Of a stretch of DNA of 64,000 nucleotides, positions 35,576 to 44,430 are shown piece after piece. The stretch comes from JAWXCM01 sp034408745. GTDB lineage: Bacteria > Acidobacteriota > Terriglobia > Bryobacterales > Bryobacteraceae. The stretch's first letter is position 1; the number at the start of each line of letters is the position of its first letter. Location of the stretch: the NCBI GenBank assembly GCA_034408745.1, contig JAWXCM010000012.1, forward strand, positions 1 to 64,000, in the 5' to 3' direction. The translations under genes were made by a program, and so were the position numbers. Under the pieces are notes generated by a model that worked only from the letters and a program-made list of their open reading frames with translations, was not told the origin of the DNA and searched no databases.

Positions 35576-35603
35576 GAATGCCCCGATGCTATCACAGGCA
35601 TTC
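35576..35603. promoter_or_regulatory. Inverted repeat upstream of the corrinoid/sugar operon
   Basis: GAATGCC and GGCATTC form perfect 7-bp arms spaced by 14 bp, 32-59 bp before the first GTG. It could be a repressor site. I looked for, and did not find, a cobalamin riboswitch box in this gap. Confidence 0.35.
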
Positions 35604-35652
35604 AGGCACACGTCGACCCTGTGGTTACAAAAAGTTAGGTTTTAGGGAAAGA

Positions 35653-35678
35653 AGCGGTGGCCTGGCTCGGCCACCGCT
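35653..35678 (-). terminator. Terminator of the heptose operon
   Basis: AGCGGTGGCC, loop of 6, GGCCACCGCT: a perfect 10-bp G+C-rich stem 27 bp past the transaldolase stop. On the minus strand it is followed by a pyrimidine/T-rich stretch (TCTTTCCC). It cleanly separates the polysaccharide locus from the corrinoid operon. Confidence 0.7.
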
Positions 35679-35704
35679 GGTAAAAGAAAGGCGGGAGGAA
35701 TGGG

Positions 35705-36469
35705 TCAGGCTGCGGCTTCTGCGGTAACCGGCTGGAACTTCGGGGACGGACGCAACTGGAAGCCGGCCTCACTGGCGTCGCGGTAGAACATGCGGACTGT
35801 GTCGAGAGAGTACTCCGTCAGGTCCTTGCCGACGACGGTGAGCTTCTTCAGCAGATCGTGGGTGACGGTGATGATGTGGCAGCCGATCTCGTCAGCCTGG
35901 AGGATGTTGAGGACCTCGCGTGGGCTGGCCCATATGAGTTCCATTTGCGGTTCAGCCGCCATGAGGGTCATGGCGCTGCGCATGATCGGGAGAGGGTCCA
36001 CGCCCGCATCGGCTATGCGACCGGCGAAGACAGAGATGCAACTCGGTGCTCCACCGGAAAGCGCATCGACTCCCCGTTCCACCTGCGACAGCGTCAGTAG
36101 TGCCGTAAAGTTGACTTTGACTCCGTCACGAGTAAGTTGGCGCGCCAGGCTCGCCGCACTGTCGCCACGGGTGTTAGTTACAGGGATCTTGACGTATACG
36201 TTGTCTCCCCATGAGGCAATGGTGCAGGCCTGCACGTACATCTCGTCGAAGTCATCGGAAAAGACTTCGAACGAAAACGGCCGGTCGGGAATGGCGGTGA
36301 GTACGTCGCGCGCGAACGCTTCGTAGTCGGTGACGCCGGCCTGCTTCATCAATGTGGGATTTGTCGTGAAACCGGCGATGACGGGGTTCGCTGCCAGTTC
36401 CAGAATCCGGCGCTTGTCTGCGCCATCGGCGAAGATCTTCACGCGAAGGGCGCTGATAGGGTCGCTCAT
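35705..36469 (-). CDS. Transaldolase-family protein
   Basis: 254 residues of the short transaldolase/fructose-6-phosphate aldolase type: IAGFTTNPTLMKQAGV near 31-46, the Schiff-base Lys94 in NVYVKIPVTN, GVKVNFTALLTLSQ, SVFAGRIADAG and ELIWASPREV. It lies at the end of the GDP-heptose operon, coupled to the phosphatase gene by ATGA. Transaldolase chemistry uses or makes sedoheptulose 7-phosphate, which is the starting compound of heptose synthesis. Inferred role: to feed or balance that precursor. Confidence 0.85.
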   Translation of the reverse strand: MSDPISALRVKIFADGADKRRILELAANPVIAGFTTNPTLMKQAGVTDYEAFARDVLTAIPDRPFSFEVFSDDFDEMYVQACTIASWGDNVYVKIPVTNTRGDSAASLARQLTRDGVKVNFTALLTLSQVERGVDALSGGAPSCISVFAGRIADAGVDPLPIMRSAMTLMAAEPQMELIWASPREVLNILQADEIGCHIITVTHDLLKKLTVVGKDLTEYSLDTVRMFYRDASEAGFQLRPSPKFQPVTAEAAA

Positions 36470-37008
36470 AAGTGCTCCTTGACTGCTGCGATCTGGGCGG
36501 CTGCGTCCAGAAGGCTTACTGCTGTGAAATCGGCGCGGTCGGGTTCCCGCTCGCGCCAGGGATAACGAATCCAGACGGTTTTACAGCCAGCGGCCGCACC
36601 TGCTTCCACGTCACGCCAGCGGTCGCCGACCATGAAGCTGTGGGTGAGGTCGATATTAAAGTCAGAGGCGGCCGTGGTGAGCAGGCCTGGCCGAGGCTTT
36701 CGGCAAATGCAGTGGTCGCCGTCGTCATGCGGGCAGACGCGCACGTCATCGAGTGGGAGTAACTGGCGAAGATGCGTGTTCAGAGCATCGACGTCCGCTG
36801 TTGCCTTCGACCCGCGTGCGATATCGGGTTGGTTAGTCACCACGATCAGAAGGTAGCCAAGGGAATGTAAGTGGCGACAGGCCTCGGTTACACCGGGCAG
36901 TAACTCAAAGTCTGACAGCGACTCAGGCGGGAAGGGTCTCCCGTCCCGCTCCATCGCGCGGTTCAGAACGCCATCCCGATCCAGAAAGACGGCTCTACGG
37001 GCGTGCAT
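36466..37008 (-). CDS. gmhB: HAD-type heptose-bisphosphate phosphatase
   Basis: 180 residues from MHARRAVFLDRDGVLN; the longer frame is a shadow. D10 and D12 of DxDG are the HAD nucleophile and acid; TNQPDIAR, CRKPRPGLL and MVGDRWRDVEAG are the other HAD motifs. A Cys/His zinc loop (CPHDDGDHCIC) is characteristic of GmhB. It removes the 7-phosphate from D-glycero-D-manno-heptose 1,7-bisphosphate. Its start overlaps the epimerase gene by 14 bp. Confidence 0.9.
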   Translation of the reverse strand: MHARRAVFLDRDGVLNRAMERDGRPFPPESLSDFELLPGVTEACRHLHSLGYLLIVVTNQPDIARGSKATADVDALNTHLRQLLPLDDVRVCPHDDGDHCICRKPRPGLLTTAASDFNIDLTHSFMVGDRWRDVEAGAAAGCKTVWIRYPWREREPDRADFTAVSLLDAAAQIAAVKEHL

Positions 37009-38011
37009 TGGCGGATACGGACTGCGTGGGTGTCGCCCAGAGAAGACCGGCGCGACCATCCTCGCGCATCGATTCCATGGCAGCCTTGAGGGCTTCGCGT
37101 GTAGTTCGGACGCACTGCCATCCGGTGCTTTGGATGCGGTCGGTGTTGAGTCGCACCACCGGGACATCGCCTTTCCAGCCGCGGTCGCCACCCGTGTATT
37201 CCACCTCCACGCGGGAACGTTGCAGTCCTGCGCACTCGATGGCCAGTTCCGCGATCTCGCGAACCGTGATGTAATCGCCCGTTGCAACGTTGTACGCGCG
37301 GAACGGATCTGTGGTGTGGCGATGTGCCGTCAGGACGGCGTTCACGACGTCGTGCACGTGGATGTACGACTTACTCTGCGTGCCATTCCCGAGCACTCTC
37401 AAAGTGCCGGGATGCTCCTGTAACTGCCTGAGGAAATCGAAGCCGACACCGTGTGTTTGTCGCGGCCCCACGACGTTACCGAAGCGGAACGCGCAGCCGG
37501 AGAGCCCGAACATGTAGCTGTATGAGCAAAGCAGTGCTTCCCCTGCCAGCTTGCTGGCTCCATAAGTTGACACGGGCATGAGAGGTCCGTGGTCCTCCTG
37601 ACCCTCAACGGTACCGAGGTCGCCATAGACGCCGCTGCCGCTGGCGTAAAGGAGCCGTTTGGCCGACGTCATTCGCATGGCCTCGACTACCTGCTTTGTA
37701 AGGACAGTACCTTCGTCGAAGTCGATTGCCGGGTCGGTTGCGGCGCGCGCGATATCGGGATTCGAAGCAAGATGAATGACGGCATCATGCCCGTCCATTG
37801 CCGCCTGCAGATTACGCGAGTCGGCCACTTCCCCCCGCACGATTTGTAACCGCCGGTCGTGATTATGGTGTTTGTAATGCCACTCGCGCCCGGAGGAGAA
37901 GTTATCGTACAGAGTTACGGCTCGGGTTTGTGGGTCGGCCAGCAGCGCGTCTGTGAAATGACTGCCGATGAATCCGGCGCCACCAACGATAAACCAGGCC
38001 TGCCCGGTCAC
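36995..38011 (-). CDS. NAD-dependent sugar-nucleotide epimerase/dehydratase
   Basis: 338 residues from a GTG overlapping the GmhA stop (GTGA). It is an extended SDR: VGGAGFIGSHF near residue 9, HLASNPDIARAATDP, the active-site Tyr-x3-Lys in STYGASKLAGE, and RFGNVVGPRQTHGVGFDF. The family modifies nucleotide sugars at C4, C5 or C6. Its place among GDP-heptose genes suggests that a GDP-heptose is the substrate, but the exact change cannot be read from sequence. Confidence 0.82.
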   Translation of the reverse strand: MTGQAWFIVGGAGFIGSHFTDALLADPQTRAVTLYDNFSSGREWHYKHHNHDRRLQIVRGEVADSRNLQAAMDGHDAVIHLASNPDIARAATDPAIDFDEGTVLTKQVVEAMRMTSAKRLLYASGSGVYGDLGTVEGQEDHGPLMPVSTYGASKLAGEALLCSYSYMFGLSGCAFRFGNVVGPRQTHGVGFDFLRQLQEHPGTLRVLGNGTQSKSYIHVHDVVNAVLTAHRHTTDPFRAYNVATGDYITVREIAELAIECAGLQRSRVEVEYTGGDRGWKGDVPVVRLNTDRIQSTGWQCVRTTREALKAAMESMREDGRAGLLWATPTQSVSANARP

Positions 38012-38628
38012 CGGCTTGCACCCGCCGCGGTTTCCACGCTCTCCCACATAGTTTGCTGGCTCTTCAGCGCAGGGTGACTTACCAGAAGGTGCCAGACTAC
38101 GGCACAAAGTCCCTCAGTATGCGGAGTTACCCGATCTGCGTAGACGGGCGGGATTACCACACATGCGTCGGCACATCTGGCCGTGTAACCACCGTCTCGA
38201 CCTACGATTCCGTAAATCTTCGCCCGGCGCTCCTGTGCGAGAGTGAGTGCGCGGACGAGGTTGACAGACACATTCGCTTCGCGGTTGCCTCCGCCTACGG
38301 AGAAGATGAGAAGTGCGTCGTCACTGCGAAGGCGCGAGCCACGAAGCCAGGCTTCAAAAGTGGTTTCCCAGCCCTCGTCATTGGTCCGTGCGGTCAACTC
38401 TGAGACGTTGTCTGTGGGAGCGTACGCCTCAAAGCCGCAGATCTTTCTGAAGTCGTTCACGGCATGACTGGCATGTCCCGCCGACCCTCCGACGCCCAGT
38501 ATGAACAGGCGGCCACCGCTGGCCCGGACTGAAGACAGCCCTTCGGCAACGGCCTCGATATCGCCTGGCGCGAGGCTCCGAATTACTTCGACCGTTTCTT
38601 CCAGAAACTGAGATGCGAACGAGTTCAT
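38008..38628 (-). CDS. gmhA: Phosphoheptose isomerase-like SIS protein
   Basis: 206 residues with a SIS domain: GGRLFILGVGGSAGHASHAV near residues 38-57, NDFRKICGFEAYAPTDNVSE, LLIFSVGGGNREANVSVNLV and CVVIPPV. GmhA converts sedoheptulose 7-phosphate to D-glycero-manno-heptose 7-phosphate in the cytoplasm. It is coupled to HddC upstream (ATGA) and to the epimerase downstream (GTGA). The assignment rests on the fold plus the complete GDP-heptose neighbourhood. Confidence 0.85.
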   Translation of the reverse strand: MNSFASQFLEETVEVIRSLAPGDIEAVAEGLSSVRASGGRLFILGVGGSAGHASHAVNDFRKICGFEAYAPTDNVSELTARTNDEGWETTFEAWLRGSRLRSDDALLIFSVGGGNREANVSVNLVRALTLAQERRAKIYGIVGRDGGYTARCADACVVIPPVYADRVTPHTEGLCAVVWHLLVSHPALKSQQTMWESVETAAGASR

Positions 38629-39365
38629 ACTGCTGCCGGCGCTGCCGCCGCCTCCTGTGTGGTTTTCAGATAGAGTTCGAGGTCGTCCAGACCCTGAGGG
38701 CTGCCGACTTCATAGAAGCGCTCGGCCACCTCATAACCAGCGAGTTGCTTTGCAAGGCTTAGTTGATGAAACACAGTCGCAAGGTCAGACGGACCCTGCG
38801 TTGGAACCAGATGCTCGATTACGCTGCGGTGGAGTGCGGAAAGTCCATAGTCAATGTGCCGCATTCGCGGAGTAAGTGGATGAGTCCTGAACTTGTCATA
38901 AACGAGTAACCGGTCATCCTCGTATGCCACGTTGCTGGTGTCCCAGCGGCCTTCGTTTCGAAACACTGTCATCAGTGCGGGGGACGCCGCCCGTACGAAC
39001 CTGTCCCAAACCGGCCTGAAGGGCACCGGCAGGTAGGAGTCACCGTAGAGCAGGAGAAACCGTTCGGGCAGAAGAGCGGCGCGATGCGCGGCGCGCAGAG
39101 CCCCGGCGGTGCCCATGAGCTCCGGTCCTTCATCTGCGTATCGAACGCGGAGCTTCCACCGGCTCCCGTCGTTGACATAAGACCGGATCTGGTCGCCCAT
39201 GTGAGCGACACAGTAGAGGACATCTGTAACTCCCTGGCCGACAAGCCAGGAGAGCTGCCATGCAGCGAACGGTACGCCCAGGACGGGGAGTAAGTTCTTT
39301 GGCATGCATTCCGTAAGTGGAAGCATTCGTTTGCCGAGACCGCCGGCCAGTATGACACAGTGCAT
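38625..39365 (-). CDS. hddC: Heptose-1-phosphate nucleotidyltransferase (HddC-like)
   Basis: 246 residues of the NTP-transferase fold: MHCVILAGGLGKRMLPLTE with PKNLLPV (the signature G-G-x-G-x-R...PK), LLLYGDSYLPV (metal-binding Asp) and IDYGLSAL. HddC joins D-glycero-alpha-D-manno-heptose 1-phosphate to GTP. It follows the HddA-like kinase with a 3-bp gap and overlaps GmhA. Confidence 0.82.
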   Translation of the reverse strand: MHCVILAGGLGKRMLPLTECMPKNLLPVLGVPFAAWQLSWLVGQGVTDVLYCVAHMGDQIRSYVNDGSRWKLRVRYADEGPELMGTAGALRAAHRAALLPERFLLLYGDSYLPVPFRPVWDRFVRAASPALMTVFRNEGRWDTSNVAYEDDRLLVYDKFRTHPLTPRMRHIDYGLSALHRSVIEHLVPTQGPSDLATVFHQLSLAKQLAGYEVAERFYEVGSPQGLDDLELYLKTTQEAAAAPAAV

Positions 39366-39368
39366 GAG

Positions 39369-40349
39369 TTAGTCCCGGCAGATCAATGTTGAGCCGTCGT
39401 GATCAAATGCGAAGCGGACTTCCTGAAGTCCCTCGCGAGCCATAGCTGCCCGCAGGTGCTTTGGATTTGCCGCGTAGAAGAGGAGGAAACCACCGCCTCC
39501 GGCGCCGACCAGCTTGCCGCCGACGGCCCCGTTGGACGTCGCCACGTTGTACCAGCGGTCGATGCACGGGTTCGACATACCCTTGCTGCGTTCACGCTTG
39601 TGAAGCCAGTGCCGGTGCATCAGTTCGCCGAAGCGCCGCGGGTCGCCCGCCTCGAGCGACTCACGGATTTGCATGCCCAGGTCACGGATGAAGTGCAGGT
39701 TATCGATCATTGACGAGTCGCCCTGGGAGGTTCGGACTTTCTGATCGCCGAGTATCGATTCAGAACTCCGCGAGTATCCGGTGAAGAACATCAGCACGTG
39801 ATCCGACAGATGGGTCATTGTGTCTGAGGAGATCTTCAGGCGGGATGCCTTCACGTTGCCGCTGGTATCGAACTCAAAACAAGAAAGTCCACCGAACGCC
39901 GCGATGTACTGGTCCTGTTTTCCTGAAGCGGTGCCGAGAAGGTTCATTTCAATGTGGCAAGCTTCTTCGGCGAGCTCGTGGGCCGAGATGTAGTCCTGCT
40001 TGATTCCGTGAAGCGCTTTCAGAAGTCCGACGGTAAAGGACCCTGAGGAGCCGAGGCCCGTGCCTGCGGGAATGTCGGCCACGCTGACGATTTCGAGGGA
40101 CTTGCCGAGGCCGTTCATGCGAAGCGCTTCGCGCATGATGGGATGCTGGATCTCGTTGATGTCCTGCACGCGTTCAAAGGTGGAGTACTTGAGGAAGATG
40201 TCGTCGGTGAACATACGGTTCACCGAGATAAAGATGTACTTATTGATCGCGGCGGAGATAACGAATCCGCCGTACTTCTCGTAGTAAGACGGCAGGTCGG
40301 TTCCACCGCCTCCAATCGAGATTCGCATTGGAGTGCGCGAAATGAGCAT
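39369..40349 (-). CDS. hddA: GHMP kinase, heptose-7-phosphate kinase-like (HddA)
   Basis: 326 residues. GHMP motifs: TPMRISIGGGGTDLPSYY near residues 6-23, the ATP loop IPAGTGLGSSGSFTVGLLKA near 93-112 and GGKLVGAGGGGFLLFY near 276. The GGGTDLP start and GLGSSGS loop are those of HddA/FKP-type sugar kinases. It would phosphorylate D-glycero-alpha-D-manno-heptose 7-phosphate at C1. It is the first gene of the six-gene heptose block. Confidence 0.88.
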   Translation of the reverse strand: MLISRTPMRISIGGGGTDLPSYYEKYGGFVISAAINKYIFISVNRMFTDDIFLKYSTFERVQDINEIQHPIMREALRMNGLGKSLEIVSVADIPAGTGLGSSGSFTVGLLKALHGIKQDYISAHELAEEACHIEMNLLGTASGKQDQYIAAFGGLSCFEFDTSGNVKASRLKISSDTMTHLSDHVLMFFTGYSRSSESILGDQKVRTSQGDSSMIDNLHFIRDLGMQIRESLEAGDPRRFGELMHRHWLHKRERSKGMSNPCIDRWYNVATSNGAVGGKLVGAGGGGFLLFYAANPKHLRAAMAREGLQEVRFAFDHDGSTLICRD

Positions 40350-40401
40350 AACTGTAGTAAGTCTCCCGGGAGCGTTTAATTCGCGGGGGCGAAAATAGTA
40401 T

Positions 40402-41373
40402 TTAGAATCGAGCGAGTATCTGAAGTCCGGAGAAGATACCGGAGTTCACAGCGGTCAGTGAAGCGGCCTGCAGATAGTTCTTCAGGTCGTTTGAAGGCAC
40501 GATTACCACATACCCGTCAGTTAGTTCCAGGTCAAGAGCTTTGCCGGCGAGAATGGGTCGGATATCTATCTGCGCTACTTCCGAGGCCGTCCCATTCTCG
40601 CCGATCTTGCGAAGAAGGACGCGCCGGATCGAAGCCAGACGTGTGGGTCCTCCGACGACAGCGAGGGCTCTGGTGAGAGGGACGCTGTTCTTTGTGGCGA
40701 GTTCAATTGAGCCAGGGCGGGCTACTTCGCCGATGATGTGAATGAGCTTTGGCTGTTCCGCCTCGACGGTAAGCACATCGTCGGGTTGAATGAGGATGTT
40801 GGAGGCAGCTCCGCGCCCTTCGCGCACATCCGCGACGGGAATTCGGGCGACGCTGAACGCACCGTCAGCACTGGTACGGGCGGTGGGCCAGGGAATCTCC
40901 CCCTGCTCGCGACGGCGGCTCAGGATGACGGCGGCCGCGTTGGGCTTAAGCGATCCGGCGAGCATCAGCGTGTCGAACAAGCGCTTATTGCCCTGAAGCT
41001 GCCGCACTCCGGGCTGGTCTACCGAACCGGTGATCGTGACTGGACCGCTGCGGAAATCGGAGACCACAACTGAGACATTTGGGTTGCGGATAAATTTGCC
41101 GAGGCGATCCCGGAGACTGGTCTCCAACTCTTCAACAGTGAGCCCGGCTGCCCGAACTTTGCCGACCATCGGCAGGTCGAGGTCGCCCGACGCACCGACT
41201 CTCCAGGACTTACTGATCTCCTCACAATGGAATGCAGCAATGGTGACGGTATCGTCAGTGCCAATACGAAGAGGTCCTGGGGACTTCGTGTTGACGGCGG
41301 CTGGCACCGACCAGACCGCCGCACCGACGAGGATGGCCATACTTACTGCACGGAGAACTGCGGGGTGTTTCAT
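40402..41373 (-). CDS. Wza-like polysaccharide export protein (SLBB)
   Basis: 323 residues with a signal peptide (about 1-26), a Poly_export domain (GTDDTVTIAAFHCEEIS, LPMVGKVRAAGLTVEELETS, NPNVSVVVSDFRSGPVTITG) and two SLBB-type segments (GSVDQPGVRQLQGNKRLFDT; IIGEVARPGSIELATKNSVP). Such proteins form the outer-membrane channel or periplasmic part of capsule/EPS export. No lipobox Cys is obvious. The ATG overlaps the preceding stop by one base (TAATG). Confidence 0.87.
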   Translation of the reverse strand: MKHPAVLRAVSMAILVGAAVWSVPAAVNTKSPGPLRIGTDDTVTIAAFHCEEISKSWRVGASGDLDLPMVGKVRAAGLTVEELETSLRDRLGKFIRNPNVSVVVSDFRSGPVTITGSVDQPGVRQLQGNKRLFDTLMLAGSLKPNAAAVILSRRREQGEIPWPTARTSADGAFSVARIPVADVREGRGAASNILIQPDDVLTVEAEQPKLIHIIGEVARPGSIELATKNSVPLTRALAVVGGPTRLASIRRVLLRKIGENGTASEVAQIDIRPILAGKALDLELTDGYVVIVPSNDLKNYLQAASLTAVNSGIFSGLQILARF

Positions 41374-43514
41374 TACGGGTTGCTCTGGAGAAGATTGACG
41401 CTTGCGGGGCGCGAAGTTCCCTTCGCATTTGTTGCTGTAACGGTGATTGTCTGCAGGGTCGACAGGTCTCCAGTACCGTTCAGGCGCAGGGTAGCCGTGA
41501 ACTGGCTTCCGAAGGCTCGTGAAGAGGCGTTCTGAAACCAGGAGGTGAACTGAGCGTCGACGTTCTGCGTAATCGTAGGTGTCTGGATTTGCGAGGTTCC
41601 GGTTGCGGTGAACTGAATGTTCAGAGTTGTAACGGAACGCGCTGTGGAGTAACCGGTGATGATCAGGTCCATTCCAGTCGCTGATCGACTGGCCACCTGG
41701 ACGCTGGTGAGTTGCGGCTCGGCCTGAGCGACGGCCAGGGACTTTGAAGGAGCGGGCGCAGGCGTTACCGGTACCGATGCGACTGACAGGGTGCTTGTGA
41801 TCGCGATGGTTCCTGCGACGGTACCGGTCTGAAACTGCATCTGACGTGAGCCATCCGAGAAGATCGCCTCGGTGGTGTTCTCCGGGATGCGGAAGTCCAC
41901 GGTTCGTCCCCCCGTTGCGAACTGGATGGACGGGTCGTCAGTGAACGTTTCCGAGTTGAACGTCAGTGTCAGCCGTCCTGTGACAGGGAGAGCGTACGGA
42001 GCGTCGAGGCGAAGGCGCACGGCCGGCTGCTGGAGCGGCTGACCCTGGTCGGTTGTAGTCGTAATTGAAACGGGCGGCAGAGCTGTGGGTGGCGTTCCGG
42101 CTCCGCGAAGCTGGATGCGGGCGTCGTCGATCTGGATTGTGCCAGTAAGTGAACCTACTGCTTCGGGGGCGAAGGTCACGCGGGTTGTGAGGGACTCTCC
42201 CGCGCCCAGGCGTACCGGCAACTGCGCGTCGTGAGTGATGGTGTAACCCGCGCCGTTGAGGCTAATGCTGTTCACCGACGCCGGTGCATTGCCGGTGTTT
42301 TGAATTCGGATGTCCGTCACCGACCTCGCTCCGACCTGTGTGTTGGGGAAGTTAAAGGTTCCGCCGTTTGGCAGCGATGTTAAGACGCCGCCGTTGACTG
42401 ATGAAAACTCGACACGTGGCCCGATGCCGGTACCGGCGACATCGAAGAACGCGTTCTCAACGCGAAGCCGGCCGGTCTGGCGGCCCGATTCTGAAGGTCG
42501 GAACGCAACAACAAATTCGAAGCTTGCGCCAGCATTCACAGTAAGTGGCAGTGGCGGCAATTCGGGAATGCTAAAGCCCGTGCCGGTTATCTGCAATGTG
42601 TTGATTCGTCCGTTCGCGTTTCCGTTATTTGTAACGCGGATTCTGGCTGTCGCGTTGGAAGCAACTGCGACTGACGGCAGCGTAATCGTGCCGTTTTCAG
42701 CGACCGTTACGTCGGTGGATTCGGTGATCGCACGGTATGAATACGCTGCACCAACTCCCTGACCTTCCAGGATAACGACGTAGGTGGTGCTCTCCACGGT
42801 AAAGCGGAGTGTTTCCCGATAGGTGGTCCGCTGAGTGGGAGTGAAGGTAATTGTGAATCGAACCTCCCGCTCCGCGGCGATGTCGGCGGGGAGGAGTGGC
42901 AGGCCAGTAATCCGGAATACCTCACCAGTTACCGCCACGTCGCGCAGAACCGCGCGTCCTGTGCCGCGGTTGGTCAGGACAACAGAGGCGCTGCTGGTTT
43001 CGTTCAGGTTCGCCAGATTGAACGGGATGGTGTCGCCATTGGCCAGTGCGGTTTGGTTGCCCGACGGGTTCAGAATGTAGCTGGGAACGACGTCAGGCGC
43101 AAGCGCCGTGCTGCTGAGGAAGAACGACGAGGTGAACGTTCGAGTCTCGGCAACAATCTCCAGGCTGAGGACGCCGGCAGCGGCGCCTGCCCTGGTCGGG
43201 CGAAATGTGATGTCGAAGAAACGCGTGTCTCCTGGATTCACTGAAGTGGCAGAAGCAGAGCCTCCGGTGAATCCTTCTCCAGTTACAGTCGCGCGGCTGA
43301 TACTTACCGGTGCTGTTCCCCTGTTATTTACCAGGAAAGTAAGTGTGGTTGCCGCGCCCAGTGCCGTTGCCTGAAATGGAATCGAGGAATTCGTCGACAC
43401 GAATGTCGGCGCCGAACTTGTGGATGTCCGGTAGCTGTACTGGAGATCGACGGTCTGTGCAGCCGCTCCGATGCAGATCAGAGTGGCCAGAGAGGCAAGG
43501 CGGAGTTTACTCAT
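41373..43514 (-). CDS. Secreted multi-ASH-domain protein
   Basis: 713 residues from the ATG before a signal peptide (MSKLRLASLATLICIGAAAQ). Several repeated Ig-like units of the ASPM-SPD2-Hydin/choice-of-anchor-D kind are visible, each with patterns like FLVNNRGTAPVSISRATVTG and VNPGDTRFFDITFRPT (also FTPTQRTTYRETLRFTVES; AFRPSESGRQTGRLRV; TFAPEAVGSLTGTIQI). The C-terminal third is another beta domain. It has no catalytic motif and is likely a structural or adhesive surface protein. It overlaps the upstream propeller-like gene by 8 bp. Confidence 0.75.
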   Translation of the reverse strand: MSKLRLASLATLICIGAAAQTVDLQYSYRTSTSSAPTFVSTNSSIPFQATALGAATTLTFLVNNRGTAPVSISRATVTGEGFTGGSASATSVNPGDTRFFDITFRPTRAGAAAGVLSLEIVAETRTFTSSFFLSSTALAPDVVPSYILNPSGNQTALANGDTIPFNLANLNETSSASVVLTNRGTGRAVLRDVAVTGEVFRITGLPLLPADIAAEREVRFTITFTPTQRTTYRETLRFTVESTTYVVILEGQGVGAAYSYRAITESTDVTVAENGTITLPSVAVASNATARIRVTNNGNANGRINTLQITGTGFSIPELPPLPLTVNAGASFEFVVAFRPSESGRQTGRLRVENAFFDVAGTGIGPRVEFSSVNGGVLTSLPNGGTFNFPNTQVGARSVTDIRIQNTGNAPASVNSISLNGAGYTITHDAQLPVRLGAGESLTTRVTFAPEAVGSLTGTIQIDDARIQLRGAGTPPTALPPVSITTTTDQGQPLQQPAVRLRLDAPYALPVTGRLTLTFNSETFTDDPSIQFATGGRTVDFRIPENTTEAIFSDGSRQMQFQTGTVAGTIAITSTLSVASVPVTPAPAPSKSLAVAQAEPQLTSVQVASRSATGMDLIITGYSTARSVTTLNIQFTATGTSQIQTPTITQNVDAQFTSWFQNASSRAFGSQFTATLRLNGTGDLSTLQTITVTATNAKGTSRPASVNLLQSNP

Positions 43515-44430
43515 TGGTGGCACTCTCCGCGGGGATAAAGAATGTGGAGCGGCGGGCCGGGTCAAAAAGGTACTGTACGGCTGGTGCGCCGTCATTCAGT
43601 CTCCAGGCTCCATCGGGTGCGACCAACTCGAGTCTGTCCGGTGTCAGGGGGAGGTCGATCACCTCAACCTGACCGGCTTCCAATATGTGAAGGGTTCGCG
43701 AACCAGCATTCGCGATGTAGGTTACTCCGTTTCGAAACGCCACAGCTACTGGCCCGTTTAGGCCATCGCGCTCAGATGCAACAAGCCGGAGGTGACCGGA
43801 AGGTGAAAGGCTGAGCACCTCGTTCCTTGAGTAATCAGCGAGCAATGCGTTCTCTCCGTCGGCGAAAGAGATGGCCACTGTTCCGTTGAAATGTGCGACT
43901 CGGGCCAAACTGGCACCGCGCTGGCTCTGAAGCAATGTCGTGCCGCTGGAGTCCGTAGTGACCGCGAGTAGTCGACCCGTTGCGTTTACAGCAACCGCGG
44001 ATACTTGCTCCCCATCGAGGACCACAGTTATCACGGGTTCGGCGGACAGGGCGTTCTCGATCCACAGGAGCTTACGGTCCGCGGACGAGTAGACTGCCGC
44101 GTACTGGCCGCGGGCCGCCAGTAAGTCCGGCGACGACGTGAGGCCGGTCAGGTTCGTGGTTCGGTATGAACCGGCGCGGAGTCCGTGCACGAGGACGGGC
44201 ACTCCATCGAGTAGTCCGGCTGCGATGTCCGCGTCGGCACTGACGGCCCGAAGCAGGAGCTTCTCCGACGGGTTGACCGAAGCACCTAAGATTGCTGCGC
44301 CAGGCAGACCCTGAATCACTCGAAGTGAGCCAGAGTCCTTCAGGAGTAAGTAGCCGGAAACAGGGCCGGCGAGGTAATCGGCTGAGTAACCTGCCAGGGC
44401 CGCGACGAATAAGAGGGCGATGAGTCTCAC
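43507..44430 (-). CDS. Secreted beta-propeller-like protein
   Basis: 307 residues with a signal peptide (MRLIALLFVAALAGYSA). The mature part has repeated four-strand patterns such as VSAVAVNATGRLLAVTTDSS, VAISFADGENALLADYSRNE and PVAVAFRNGVTYIANAGSRT, which suggest a WD40/NHL-like propeller of about six blades. No enzyme motif. It lies in a run of secreted proteins between the polysaccharide genes and the export protein. Confidence 0.6.
   Translation of the reverse strand: MRLIALLFVAALAGYSADYLAGPVSGYLLLKDSGSLRVIQGLPGAAILGASVNPSEKLLLRAVSADADIAAGLLDGVPVLVHGLRAGSYRTTNLTGLTSSPDLLAARGQYAAVYSSADRKLLWIENALSAEPVITVVLDGEQVSAVAVNATGRLLAVTTDSSGTTLLQSQRGASLARVAHFNGTVAISFADGENALLADYSRNEVLSLSPSGHLRLVASERDGLNGPVAVAFRNGVTYIANAGSRTLHILEAGQVEVIDLPLTPDRLELVAPDGAWRLNDGAPAVQYLFDPARRSTFFIPAESATNE

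Noticed and set aside
35545..35704. Possible cobalamin riboswitch upstream of the corrinoid operon
   Set aside because: No B12-box-like sequence or multi-helix pattern is visible; only a 7-bp inverted repeat and the upstream operon's terminator.
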